Assembly: GCF_001905735.1 (NCBI RefSeq) | Contig: NZ_LISW01000002.1 | Span: 966,426 to 1,030,425, forward strand | Direction of reading: 5' to 3' | DNA length: 64,000 nt | Source of the DNA: Streptomyces sp. CB01249 | GTDB taxonomy: Bacteria; Actinomycetota; Actinomycetes; Streptomycetales; Streptomycetaceae | In this document: in pieces, positions 7,867-14,873 of the stretch | How the letters are laid out: each line of letters opens with the position of its first letter | Position numbering within the stretch: position 1 is the stretch's first letter | Translations under genes and position numbers: made by a program | The notes under the pieces: model-generated | Databases searched by the model: none | Told to the model about the DNA's origin: nothing | Seen by the model: only the letters and a program-made list of their open reading frames with translations

Positions 7867-8712
7867 CTACACGCCGTCCCAGAAGGAGGCGAGCGCGGCG
7901 GCGGTCGCCTCCGGCCGGCCCGTGTTGGGGGAGTGCTCGGCGCCCTCGATCCGGGTCCGGCGCGCTCCGAGGCGTACCGCCATCTCGTCCAGCACCGGCA
8001 CCGGCCAGACGTCGTCCGCCTCGCCGGAGACGACGTGGAGCGGCAGCCCGGTCGCGGCGAGCTCGGCCACCCGGTCCGGCTCGGTGGCCAGCTGGCGGCC
8101 CGTCGCGATCAGCTGGGCCGGACGGTGGAGCAGCCAGCGCCGCCGCAGGTCCTCGCCGCCCGTCTCCGCCTCGGCCGGCGGGTCGAAGGCGCGCATCGCG
8201 GCCCAGACGTCGTCCATGGTCATGGTGGCCAGCGCGTCGCCGAGGATCTTCAGCTTGACCTGCTGCGCCTCGACCACCTCGGCGGGCCCCGAGGACATCA
8301 GGGTCAGCGAGCGGAAGGGCGCCGCGTCCATCAGGACCGCGGCCCGGCAGAGCTGTCCGCCGAGCGAGTGACCCAGCAGGTGCACCCCGCCCTCGACGGG
8401 GCCGAGCGCGGCCGTCTGCGCGAGCACGTCACGGGCCAGCTCCTCCTGCGCGTACTCCTGGAGGTCGTCCGTCCCCGGGCTCTCGAACTGCCCGCGCCCG
8501 TCGACGGCGACGGCCCGGTAGCCGGCCTCCGCGAGCGGTTCGAGCAGCGCGATGAAGTCCTCCTTGCTGCCGGTGTACCCGGGCACCAGCAGGGCGGTGC
8601 CGCGCGGGGTCCCGGCGGGGGCCGCGTCCAGCACGGCGAAGTCCCTGCGCGCGGTGGGCAGCGCACGGGCGCGGGCGCAGGAGGGCGGGATGAAGGTGGG
8701 TGGCCTGCTCAT
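7867..8712 (-). CDS. Alpha/beta hydrolase
   Basis: This 281-aa protein has the serine-hydrolase triad in the usual order: nucleophile in GHSLGG (about residue 115), Asp in SGEADDVWP (about 231) and His in EGAEHSPNTGRP (about 258). An oxyanion-hole region VPGYTGSKEDF is near residue 43. It is cytoplasmic with no signal sequence. Substrate unknown; it resembles the broad esterase/lipase group. On its own strand TAACCT ends 6 nt before the ATG, so the message is probably leaderless. It lies downstream of the RNA helicase gene but is separated by a strong terminator. Confidence 0.85.
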   Translation of the reverse strand: MSRPPTFIPPSCARARALPTARRDFAVLDAAPAGTPRGTALLVPGYTGSKEDFIALLEPLAEAGYRAVAVDGRGQFESPGTDDLQEYAQEELARDVLAQTAALGPVEGGVHLLGHSLGGQLCRAAVLMDAAPFRSLTLMSSGPAEVVEAQQVKLKILGDALATMTMDDVWAAMRAFDPPAEAETGGEDLRRRWLLHRPAQLIATGRQLATEPDRVAELAATGLPLHVVSGEADDVWPVPVLDEMAVRLGARRTRIEGAEHSPNTGRPEATAAALASFWDGV

Positions 8713-8718
8713 GGAACG

Positions 8719-8724
8719 AGGTTA
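8719..8724 (-). promoter_or_regulatory. Leaderless -10 element (TAACCT)
   Basis: On the minus strand TAACCT is followed by CGTTCC and then ATG 8712, the 6-nt spacing expected when transcription starts at the start codon. Confidence 0.6.
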
Positions 8725-8737
8725 ATTCGTCGCACGC

Positions 8738-8783
8738 GTCCGCGAACGACGGGCGGCCCCGTCCACGAACGACGGGCGGCCCC
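8738..8783. repeat. 23-bp tandem duplication at the terminator
   Basis: Two copies of a 23-bp unit (gtcc[g/a]cgaacgacgggcggcccc) lie head to tail at 8738-8760 and 8761-8783. The second copy forms most of the left arm of the adjacent hairpin terminator, so the first copy is an extra, competing left arm. Confidence 0.75.
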
Positions 8784-8810
8784 GGGGAGAGATCCCCGGG
8801 GCCGCCCGTC
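8771..8810. terminator. Strong hairpin terminator after the RNA helicase gene
   Basis: A perfect 18-bp GC-rich stem (8771-8788 with 8793-8810) with a GAGA tetraloop sits 18 nt beyond the stop codon of the helicase. It should insulate the hydrolase gene from helicase transcription. Confidence 0.85.
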
Positions 8811-8828
8811 AGCTGCTGCGTGGTCCGC

Positions 8829-10820
8829 TCAGCCCTCGGCCTTCGCGGTGGCGCGCGGTGCCCGGCGACGGCGCGGCTTGGCCTCGCCCTCGGCGGTCGC
8901 GGTCTCCGCCACGGCCTCCGTCTTCGGCTTGGACGCCGTACGCGTACGACGACGGACCGGCTCGGGCTCGGAGATCGGCGCGATCTGGAAGTCGACCTCG
9001 TCCTCGACGGGCTTGATCACCCGGCGACGACGCGGCCGGGTGACGGCGGGCGCCTCCGGCTCGGCCACCGGCGCGGCCTGGGCCACGGCCTCCTCGGTCA
9101 CCGGCTTGGCCGCACGGGCCCGGCGGCGACGCGGCTTGGCCTCGTCCTCGGCGGTCGCGGTCTCCGCGACGACCTCGGCGGCGACGGCCTCCGTCTTCGG
9201 CTTGGCGGTCCGGGTCCGGGTGCGCTTCTTCGGCGCGGCCTCGGCCTCCGGCTCGGCCACCGCGGCCGCGGGGGCCTCGGCCACGGCGACCGCGGCCTGG
9301 GCGGCGACGGCCTCCGCCGCGATGGCCTCCGCTCCACCGGCACGGGTGCGACGGCGGCGGCGCGGGGTGCGCGGGGCGTCGGCCGCCGCTTCCGCACCGG
9401 CCTCGGCGGCCGGGGCGGGCACGGTCGCGGCGCCCTCGTCGGGCGAGCTGCCCCCACGGGTGCGGCGGCGCTGACGCGGGGTGCGCGGGGCGCGCTCCTC
9501 GCGGGCGGCCGGCGCGGCGGACTTGCGGCCGCGGCCGCCCGTCTCGCCCAGGTCCTCGATCTCCTCGGCCCCGAGACCGGCGCGGGTGCGCTCGGCACGC
9601 GGCAGGACACCCTTGGTGCCGGCCGGGATGTCCAGCTCCTCGTACAGGTGCGGGGAGGTGGAGTACGTCTCGACCGGGTCCGGGAACTTCAGGTCCAGGG
9701 CCTTGTTGATCAGCTGCCAGCGCGGGATGTCGTCCCAGTCGACCAGCGTGATCGCGATGCCCTTGGCGCCCGCGCGGCCGGTGCGGCCGATGCGGTGCAG
9801 ATAGGTCTTCTCGTCCTCGGGGGACTGGTAGTTGATGACGTGCGTCACGCCCTCGACGTCGATACCGCGGGCGGCGACGTCGGTGCAGACCAGCACGTCG
9901 ACCTTGCCGTTGCGGAAGGCGCGCAGGGCCTGCTCGCGGGCGCCCTGGCCGAGGTCGCCGTGGACCGCGCCGGAGGCGAAGCCGCGCCGCTCAAGCTGCT
10001 CGGCGATGTCCGCCGCGGTGCGCTTGGTGCGGCAGAAGATCATCGCGAGCCCGCGGCCCTCGGCCTGCAGGATGCGCGCGACCATCTCGGGCTTGTCCAT
10101 CGAGTGGGCGCGGTAGACGAACTGCGCCGTGTTCTTGACGGTCGAGCCCTCGTCGTCGGGCGAGGTGGCGTTGATGTGCGTCGGCTGCGACATGTAGCGG
10201 CGGGCGAGCGAGATGACCGCGCCCGGCATCGTGGCCGAGAACAGCATCGTCTGGCGCTTCGCCGGCAGCATCGTGATGATGCGCTCGACGTCGGGCAGGA
10301 AGCCCAGGTCCAGCATCTCGTCGGCCTCGTCGAGGACGAGCGCGCGGACCTTGGACAGGTCCAGCTTGCGCTGGCCCGCGAGGTCGAGCAGCCGGCCGGG
10401 GGTGCCGACGATCACGTCGACGCCCTTCTTCAGGGCCTCGACCTGGGGCTCGTAGGCCCGGCCGCCGTAGATCGCGAGAACCCGCACGTTGCGCACCTTG
10501 CCGGCGGTGAGCAGGTCGTTGGTGACCTGCTGGCACAGCTCGCGGGTCGGCACGACGATGAGGGCCTGCGGGGAGTCGGTCAGCTCCTCCGGCTTGGCGC
10601 GGCCCGCCTCGACGTCGGCGAGGACGGTCACGCGCTCGAGGAGCGGAAGGCCGAAGCCGAGCGTCTTGCCGGTGCCGGTCTTGGCCTGGCCGATGACGTC
10701 GGAGCCGGAGAGGGCGACCGGGAGCGTCAGCTCCTGGATGGGAAAGGGGGACGTGATGCCGACGGCCTCAAGGGCCTCGGCCGTCTCGGAAAGAATCCCG
10801 AGGTCTCGGAACGTAGTCAG
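8829..10820 (-). CDS. DEAD-box ATP-dependent RNA helicase (RhlE-like), probable CTG start
   Basis: DEAD-box helicases unwind short RNA duplexes in ribosome assembly and RNA decay. Core motifs are complete only if translation begins at CTG 10820: Q-motif (FPIQE), Walker A (AKTGTGKT), PTREL, GTPGR, VLDEADEMLD, LFSATMP, and HRIGRTGRAG. The first ATG/GTG/TTG-type start in this frame is GTG 10631, inside motif I-Ia, which would delete the Q-motif and Walker A. An in-frame TGA at 10887-10889 limits extension, and between it and 10631 there is no other standard start. AGAGG lies 7 nt before the CTG. The product is then about 663 aa. The tail (from about 375) is low-complexity and basic, with repeats such as PRQRRRTRGG, PRRRRRTRAGG and KPRRRRARAAKP, likely for RNA binding. 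Confidence 0.9.
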   Translation of the reverse strand: MTTFRDLGILSETAEALEAVGITSPFPIQELTLPVALSGSDVIGQAKTGTGKTLGFGLPLLERVTVLADVEAGRAKPEELTDSPQALIVVPTRELCQQVTNDLLTAGKVRNVRVLAIYGGRAYEPQVEALKKGVDVIVGTPGRLLDLAGQRKLDLSKVRALVLDEADEMLDLGFLPDVERIITMLPAKRQTMLFSATMPGAVISLARRYMSQPTHINATSPDDEGSTVKNTAQFVYRAHSMDKPEMVARILQAEGRGLAMIFCRTKRTAADIAEQLERRGFASGAVHGDLGQGAREQALRAFRNGKVDVLVCTDVAARGIDVEGVTHVINYQSPEDEKTYLHRIGRTGRAGAKGIAITLVDWDDIPRWQLINKALDLKFPDPVETYSTSPHLYEELDIPAGTKGVLPRAERTRAGLGAEEIEDLGETGGRGRKSAAPAAREERAPRTPRQRRRTRGGSSPDEGAATVPAPAAEAGAEAAADAPRTPRRRRRTRAGGAEAIAAEAVAAQAAVAVAEAPAAAVAEPEAEAAPKKRTRTRTAKPKTEAVAAEVVAETATAEDEAKPRRRRARAAKPVTEEAVAQAAPVAEPEAPAVTRPRRRRVIKPVEDEVDFQIAPISEPEPVRRRTRTASKPKTEAVAETATAEGEAKPRRRRAPRATAKAEG

Positions 10821-11201
10821 GGTGCTGCCTCTTCTGTGAGACGCGGTCCGAGGCGAACGAAGGGGGTCGTACCGTGCCGGGGTTGGTCATCCGGCTGCTG
10901 TGCCGGGTGGCGCGGGACCACTGCCGTCGCTCGAGCGCTCGTGCCGCTGAGGGGGCCCCTCATCTGCGGTCGTACGTGTGCACGCACCGCGTGGAGGGCT
11001 GTCGGGTCGGAGCCGATCGGGCCACCGACCGGGCATCCTCATTCAATTTCGCGCCACGAGCGGATGCAAAGTGCTCAGTAAGCGCAATACCACTGTACCC
11101 CGGATCCGCGCATCTGTGTTGGGCGAATTCGTCGGAACGGTGTGACGTCGGTCGTCGGGCGGGCCCTTCCGCCGCTGCCCGGGCGGGCTATTCTGCGCTG
11201 C
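10821..11201. other. Divergent intergenic region with long helicase leader
   Basis: This 381-nt gap separates the RNA helicase (-) and ferritin-like (+) genes. On the minus strand it may carry a long 5' leader and a 40-codon out-of-frame ORF (ATG 10890, stop near 10768) that overlaps the helicase CTG start. On the plus strand the last 13 nt hold the leaderless -10 of the ferritin-like gene. The stretch at 11036-11100 is relatively AT-rich and may hold the helicase promoter. Confidence 0.45.
11189..11194 (+). promoter_or_regulatory. Leaderless -10 element (TATTCT)
   Basis: TATTCT ends 7 nt before ATG 11202 of the ferritin-like gene and no Shine-Dalgarno is present, which fits a leaderless transcript. 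Confidence 0.6.
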
Positions 11202-11936
11202 ATGGAGACGCCTGACAACGCCAATGAAGCCCCCGCGACGACCCGGATCGCCGACCAGGACTGGGCCACCGCGGCCGCGCAGCCGCAGTACCGGGCCGCC
11301 GTCGTGGATCTGCTGGGTGCCCTCGCCTACGGGGAGCTCGCGGCCTTCGAGCGGCTGGCCGAGGACGCCAAGCTGGCGCCGACGCTGGCCGACAAGGCGG
11401 AGCTGGCGAAGATGGCGTCCGCCGAGTTCCACCACTTCGAGCAGCTGACGGAGCGGCTGACCGCCATCGAGGTCGAGCCGACCGCCGCCATGGAGCCCTT
11501 CGCCCGGGCGCTGGACGACTTCCACCGCCAGACCGCCCCGTCGGACTGGCTGGAGGGCCTGGTCAAGGCGTACGTCGGCGACTCGATCGCCAGCGACTTC
11601 TACCGGGAGGTCGCGGCCCGCCTGGACTCCGACACCCGCTCGCTCGTCCTGGCCGTGCTGGACGACACGGGGCACGGCAACTTCGCCGTCGAGAAGGTGC
11701 GCGCCGCGATCGAGGCGGACCCGAGGGTCGGCGGCCGGCTGGCGCTGTGGGCCCGGCGGCTGATGGGCGAGGCGCTGTCGCAGGCGCAGCGCGTGGTCGC
11801 GGACCGCGACGCGCTGTCGACCATGCTGGTCGGCGGGGTCGCCGACGGCTTCGACCTGGCGGAGGTGGGCCGGATGTTCTCCCGGATCACCGAGGCGCAC
11901 ACCAAGCGCATGGCCGCCCTGGGGCTGGCCGCGTAA
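11202..11936 (+). CDS. Ferritin-like-fold protein (MiaE_2 type)
   Basis: This 244-aa helical protein resembles the MiaE-like di-iron ferritin superfamily. Putative ligands are in the YGELAAFERL helix (about 45-54), ASAEFHHFEQL (about 76-86), DSIASDFYREV and DTGHGNFAVEKV (about 165-176), each with Glu/His pairs. MiaE itself hydroxylates tRNA; the function of the actinobacterial branch is unproven. It matches the ferritin-like gene next to the RhlE gene in mycobacteria. The start at ATG 11202 is set by a -10 element 7 nt upstream. It converges with the next gene with 9 nt between stops. Confidence 0.8.
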   Translation: METPDNANEAPATTRIADQDWATAAAQPQYRAAVVDLLGALAYGELAAFERLAEDAKLAPTLADKAELAKMASAEFHHFEQLTERLTAIEVEPTAAMEPFARALDDFHRQTAPSDWLEGLVKAYVGDSIASDFYREVAARLDSDTRSLVLAVLDDTGHGNFAVEKVRAAIEADPRVGGRLALWARRLMGEALSQAQRVVADRDALSTMLVGGVADGFDLAEVGRMFSRITEAHTKRMAALGLAA

Positions 11937-11945
11937 CGAGCCGGG

Positions 11946-12215
11946 TCAGGCGGCGGCCGACCGGCGCAGCCGACGGCTGCGGGGGCGGATCAGCAGGGAC
12001 ACCGTCACGGCGGCGATCAGTACGGCGCCGACCACGACGGCCGCCGCGTGGTGCGGACCGAGCACCGAGTGCATCAGGGACGCGCCGAACAGGCCGCCGA
12101 GCGCTCCCGTGCCGAACACGGTCCGGCGGGCCGGGAGCCGGCCGGGGAGCGAGCGCAACGCCGCCCAGGAAAGGGCCACTCCGAGCACGACGGCGCTCAC
12201 GGTTTCCAGGATCAC
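11946..12215 (-). CDS. 89-aa small membrane protein
   Basis: Two or three hydrophobic segments fill this 89-aa protein (ILETVSAVVLGVALSWAAL; GALGGLFGASLMHSVLG; AAVVVGAVLIAAVTVSLLI), ending in a basic tail (RPRSRRLRRSAAA). It starts at GTG 12215 with GAGGTGATC just upstream. It is a small integral membrane protein of unknown function, conserved in the same position in streptomycetes as far as I recall. Confidence 0.75.
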   Translation of the reverse strand: MILETVSAVVLGVALSWAALRSLPGRLPARRTVFGTGALGGLFGASLMHSVLGPHHAAAVVVGAVLIAAVTVSLLIRPRSRRLRRSAAA

Positions 12216-12352
12216 GGACGATCACCTCGCAGGTATGCGGAACGGGCGCTTCGGTCCTGCTGGTACTACCCGTGAGCGCCCGCTCACAACCCTCCCGCGC
12301 ACAGGCTTCGCCCAGCCGCCGCACAGCTTGCCCTTGAAGACGGGCACCGAAT

Positions 12353-12391
12353 GAGGAGCGGCCCGGCGGGAAATCCGCCGGGCCGCTCCTC
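12353..12391. terminator. Hairpin terminator after the DUF3107 gene
   Basis: A perfect 17-bp inverted repeat (12353-12369 with 12375-12391) with a GAAAT loop sits 13 nt beyond the stop codon of the DUF3107 gene, with no U-tract on the transcript strand. Confidence 0.85.
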
Positions 12392-12404
12392 GCGTTCGTA
12401 CGCC

Positions 12405-12632
12405 CTACAGCGCGCCGAACCCCACCCGTCGGGTGCTGGGCTCGCCGATCTCCACGTAGGCGATCCGGTCGGCCGGCACCAGGACCTTGCGGCCCTTCTC
12501 GTCCGTGAGGCTGAGCAGCTGCGCCTTGCCGGTGAGAGCCTCGGACACCGCGCTCTCGACCTCTTCGGCGGAAAGCCCGCTCTCCAGAACGATCTCCCGG
12601 GGCGAGTGCTGCACCCCGATCTTGACCTCCAC
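12405..12632 (-). CDS. DUF3107 family protein
   Basis: This 75-aa protein (MEVKIGVQHSPREIVLESG ... ADRIAYVEIGEPSTRRVGFG) is the actinobacterial DUF3107 family, known in mycobacteria as TB9.4. It is acidic with an alternating beta/helix/beta pattern and has been linked there to no firm biochemical role. It starts at GTG 12632 with GGAGGG 8 nt upstream. The TetR gene lies upstream on the same strand, 131 nt away, the same pairing seen in M. tuberculosis (Rv3208/Rv3208A). Confidence 0.88.
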   Translation of the reverse strand: MEVKIGVQHSPREIVLESGLSAEEVESAVSEALTGKAQLLSLTDEKGRKVLVPADRIAYVEIGEPSTRRVGFGAL

Positions 12633-12763
12633 GGCTATGTCCCTCCGACGGTCAGTCCCTGCGCGGTGAGCCGCGCCGTACGCAGCACACATTAGCCCGC
12701 TGAAGGGACTCGTCAGGGCGCCCCCGGCCACGCCCGCAGCGAACACGGGCGGCCGCCGGGCGG

Positions 12764-13405
12764 TCAGTGCTGATCGATGCCGTGCAGGGGGAAGCCCGCG
12801 ATGCCGCGCCAGGCCAGCGAGGTGAGCAGCTGGACCGCGGTGTCGCGCGGAATGGCCGACCGGCTCGACAGCCAGTAGCGGGCCACCACCTGGGACACCC
12901 CGCCGAGGCCCACCGCGAGGAGCATGGACTCGTCCTTGGACAGGCCCGTGTCGCCCGCGATCACGTCGGAGATCGCTTCGGCGCACTGGAGCGAGACCCG
13001 GTCCACGCGCTCGCGCACGGCGGGCTCGTTGGTCAGGTCGGACTCGAAGACCAGCCGGAAGGCGCCGCCCTCGTCCTCCACGTACGCGAAGTACGCGTCC
13101 ATCGTCGCGGCGACGCGCAGCTTGTTGTCCGTGGTCGACGCCAGCGCCGTACGCACCGCCTGGAGCAGTGACTCGCAGTGCTGGTCGAGAAGGGCCAGGT
13201 AGAGCTCCAGCTTGCCCGGGAAGTGCTGGTAGAGCACCGGCTTGCTGACTCCCGCGCGCTCCGCGATGTCGTCCATCGCCGCGGAGTGGTAGCCCTGCGC
13301 GACGAAGACCTCCTGCGCGGCTCCCAGCAGCTGGTTGCGTCGGGCGCGGCGGGGCAGGCGAGTGCCCCGCGGGCGCGCCGCCTCGGTCTGCTCGATGGCT
13401 GTCAC
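12764..13405 (-). CDS. TetR/AcrR-family transcriptional regulator
   Basis: This 213-aa protein has an N-terminal helix-turn-helix (RRNQLLGAAQEVFVAQGYHS... DDIAERAGVSKPVLYQHF, about 25-70) and a helical ligand-binding C-terminal domain. The leader is basic (RPRGTRLPRRARR). Translation begins at GTG 13405 with GGGAGG close upstream; TTG 13417 is less likely. A 7-bp inverted repeat CATACCG ... CGGTATG (13456-13462 and 13485-13491) lies in its promoter region and may be an autoregulatory operator. Orthologues sit next to DUF3107 across actinobacteria. The ligand is unknown. Confidence 0.9.
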   Translation of the reverse strand: MTAIEQTEAARPRGTRLPRRARRNQLLGAAQEVFVAQGYHSAAMDDIAERAGVSKPVLYQHFPGKLELYLALLDQHCESLLQAVRTALASTTDNKLRVAATMDAYFAYVEDEGGAFRLVFESDLTNEPAVRERVDRVSLQCAEAISDVIAGDTGLSKDESMLLAVGLGGVSQVVARYWLSSRSAIPRDTAVQLLTSLAWRGIAGFPLHGIDQH

Positions 13406-13573
13406 GCCGCCTCCCAAATTCGTGGTCCGACACAGCCGTTCCGTACGTGCCGCGCCATACCGACATCGTACTTTTGGGTAACCCCGGTATGCGCGGCGCG
13501 GACGCAGAATTTCACGGACCGGACGGCTGCGGTAGCCGCAGAGCGCCCCTTCCCGTGCGCAGAGCGGGACGTA

Positions 13574-13789
13574 TCAGCGGTAATCGTCCTCGTCCTGGGG
13601 AACCACGCGGGCCTGGTCCGCCGCGTCCGCCTCGCTGGCGCCGCTGCGGTCGAGGTCCGCGAGCGGTTCGTCGCTCTCCGGACGGAGGTCGGTGTGCTGC
13701 TCGGCGGCGTCCGCCTCGGGCGTCTCCTGGTCGGGCTCGTCCGGCTGGACGTCCTCGAAGGTCTCCGGCTCCCTCGGGTCGACCGTCAT
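13574..13789 (-). CDS. Acidic 71-aa protein of unknown function
   Basis: This protein is very rich in Asp, Glu and Pro (PREPETFEDVQPDEPDQETPEAD), with few hydrophobic residues and no membrane segment, and looks intrinsically disordered. It ends in a short acidic VVPQDEDDYR. It starts at ATG 13789 with AAGGGAG about 5 nt upstream. It lies between the TetR gene and a divergent hydrolase gene. Function unknown. The strong RBS and the absence of other frames here make it a likely real gene. Confidence 0.65.
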   Translation of the reverse strand: MTVDPREPETFEDVQPDEPDQETPEADAAEQHTDLRPESDEPLADLDRSGASEADAADQARVVPQDEDDYR

Positions 13790-13887
13790 GGTGACTCCCT
13801 TCCTCGGTTCGAGCCTATGAGGTACCCGGTAAAGGCGCTATGCGATCGTGTGACGGCGAACACATGAACCCCGGTGTGATCATCTCG

Positions 13888-13893
13888 TAACAT
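13888..13893 (+). promoter_or_regulatory. Leaderless -10 element (TAACAT)
   Basis: TAACAT ends 6 nt before ATG 13900 of the hydrolase gene, matching the leaderless pattern found repeatedly in this window. Confidence 0.6.
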
Positions 13894-13899
13894 TGCCGC

Positions 13900-14865
13900 A
13901 TGTCTTCGACCGAGCTGCCGGGAGTCCGCGCCGCCGCCGCGGCGGTGTCACCCACGGTGAGCGCCGTCCGGGTCGCGGAGGGGGAGCGGCTGCGCTCCGT
14001 CGAGCTGCCCGGGCTGACACTCACCGTCCGTTCGCGGCCGTCCCGGGCGCCCGGGCTGCCGTCCGCCCTCTTCGTGCACGGCCTCGGCGGCTCCTCGCAG
14101 AACTGGTCGGCCCTGATGCCGCTCGTGGAGGAGCTGACCGACTGCGAGGCGGTCGACCTGCCCGGCTTCGGCGACTCGCCGCCCCCGGACGACGGCAACT
14201 ACTCGGTCACCGGACACGCCCGCGCGGTCATCCGCCTCCTGGACGCCCAGGAACGCGGCCCCGTCCACCTGTTCGGCAACTCGATGGGCGGCGCGGTCGC
14301 CACCCGGGTCGCCGCGGTCCGCCCCGACCTCGTGCGTACGCTCACGCTGATCTCGCCCGCGCTCCCGGAGATCCGGGTCCAGCGCACGGCCGCCCCGACC
14401 GCCCTGCTCGCACTGCCGGGCGTCGCCTCCCTGTTCGCCCGGCTGTCCCGGGACTGGACCGCTGAGGAACGCACCCGCGGAGTCATGGCACTCTGTTACG
14501 GCGATCCGGCACGGGTCTCCGAGGCGGGCTTCCGCGACGCGGTGGCCGAAATGGAGCGCCGGCTGGAACTGCCGTACTTCTGGGACGCCATGGCGCGTTC
14601 CGCCCGTGGGATCGTCGACGCGTACACCCTGGGCGGACAGCACGGGCTGTGGCGCCAGGCCGAGCGGGTGCTCGCGCCGACCCAGCTGGTGTACGGCGGA
14701 CGGGACCGGCTCGTCTCGTTCCGGATGGCCCGCAGGGCGTCCGCGGCCTTCCGCGACGCGCGCCTGCTGACACTGCCCGACGCCGGGCACGTGGCGATGA
14801 TGGAGTACCCGGAGGCGGTCGCCCAGGCGTTCCGGGAATTGCTCGACGAATGCGGCGGGAGCTGA
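13900..14865 (+). CDS. Alpha/beta hydrolase (LipV-like)
   Basis: This 321-aa cytosolic hydrolase has the nucleophile elbow in FGNSMGGAVATR (about residue 128), Asp in VYGGRDRLVSF (about 265) and His in PDAGHVAMMEYP (about 295). The oxyanion region FVHGLGGSSQNW lies near residue 58. It resembles mycobacterial LipV, also near adnAB in that genome (inference from memory). Leaderless translation at ATG 13900 is predicted. The DUF3152 gene starts within 9 nt of its stop codon, so the two probably form an operon. Confidence 0.87.
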   Translation: MSSTELPGVRAAAAAVSPTVSAVRVAEGERLRSVELPGLTLTVRSRPSRAPGLPSALFVHGLGGSSQNWSALMPLVEELTDCEAVDLPGFGDSPPPDDGNYSVTGHARAVIRLLDAQERGPVHLFGNSMGGAVATRVAAVRPDLVRTLTLISPALPEIRVQRTAAPTALLALPGVASLFARLSRDWTAEERTRGVMALCYGDPARVSEAGFRDAVAEMERRLELPYFWDAMARSARGIVDAYTLGGQHGLWRQAERVLAPTQLVYGGRDRLVSFRMARRASAAFRDARLLTLPDAGHVAMMEYPEAVAQAFRELLDECGGS

Positions 14866-14873
14866 TCCAGGGC

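Noticed and set aside
10631..10633. GTG 10631 as start of the RNA helicase
   Set aside because: It would remove the Q-motif and Walker A, and has no ribosome binding site, while CTG 10820 retains the full domain with a site.
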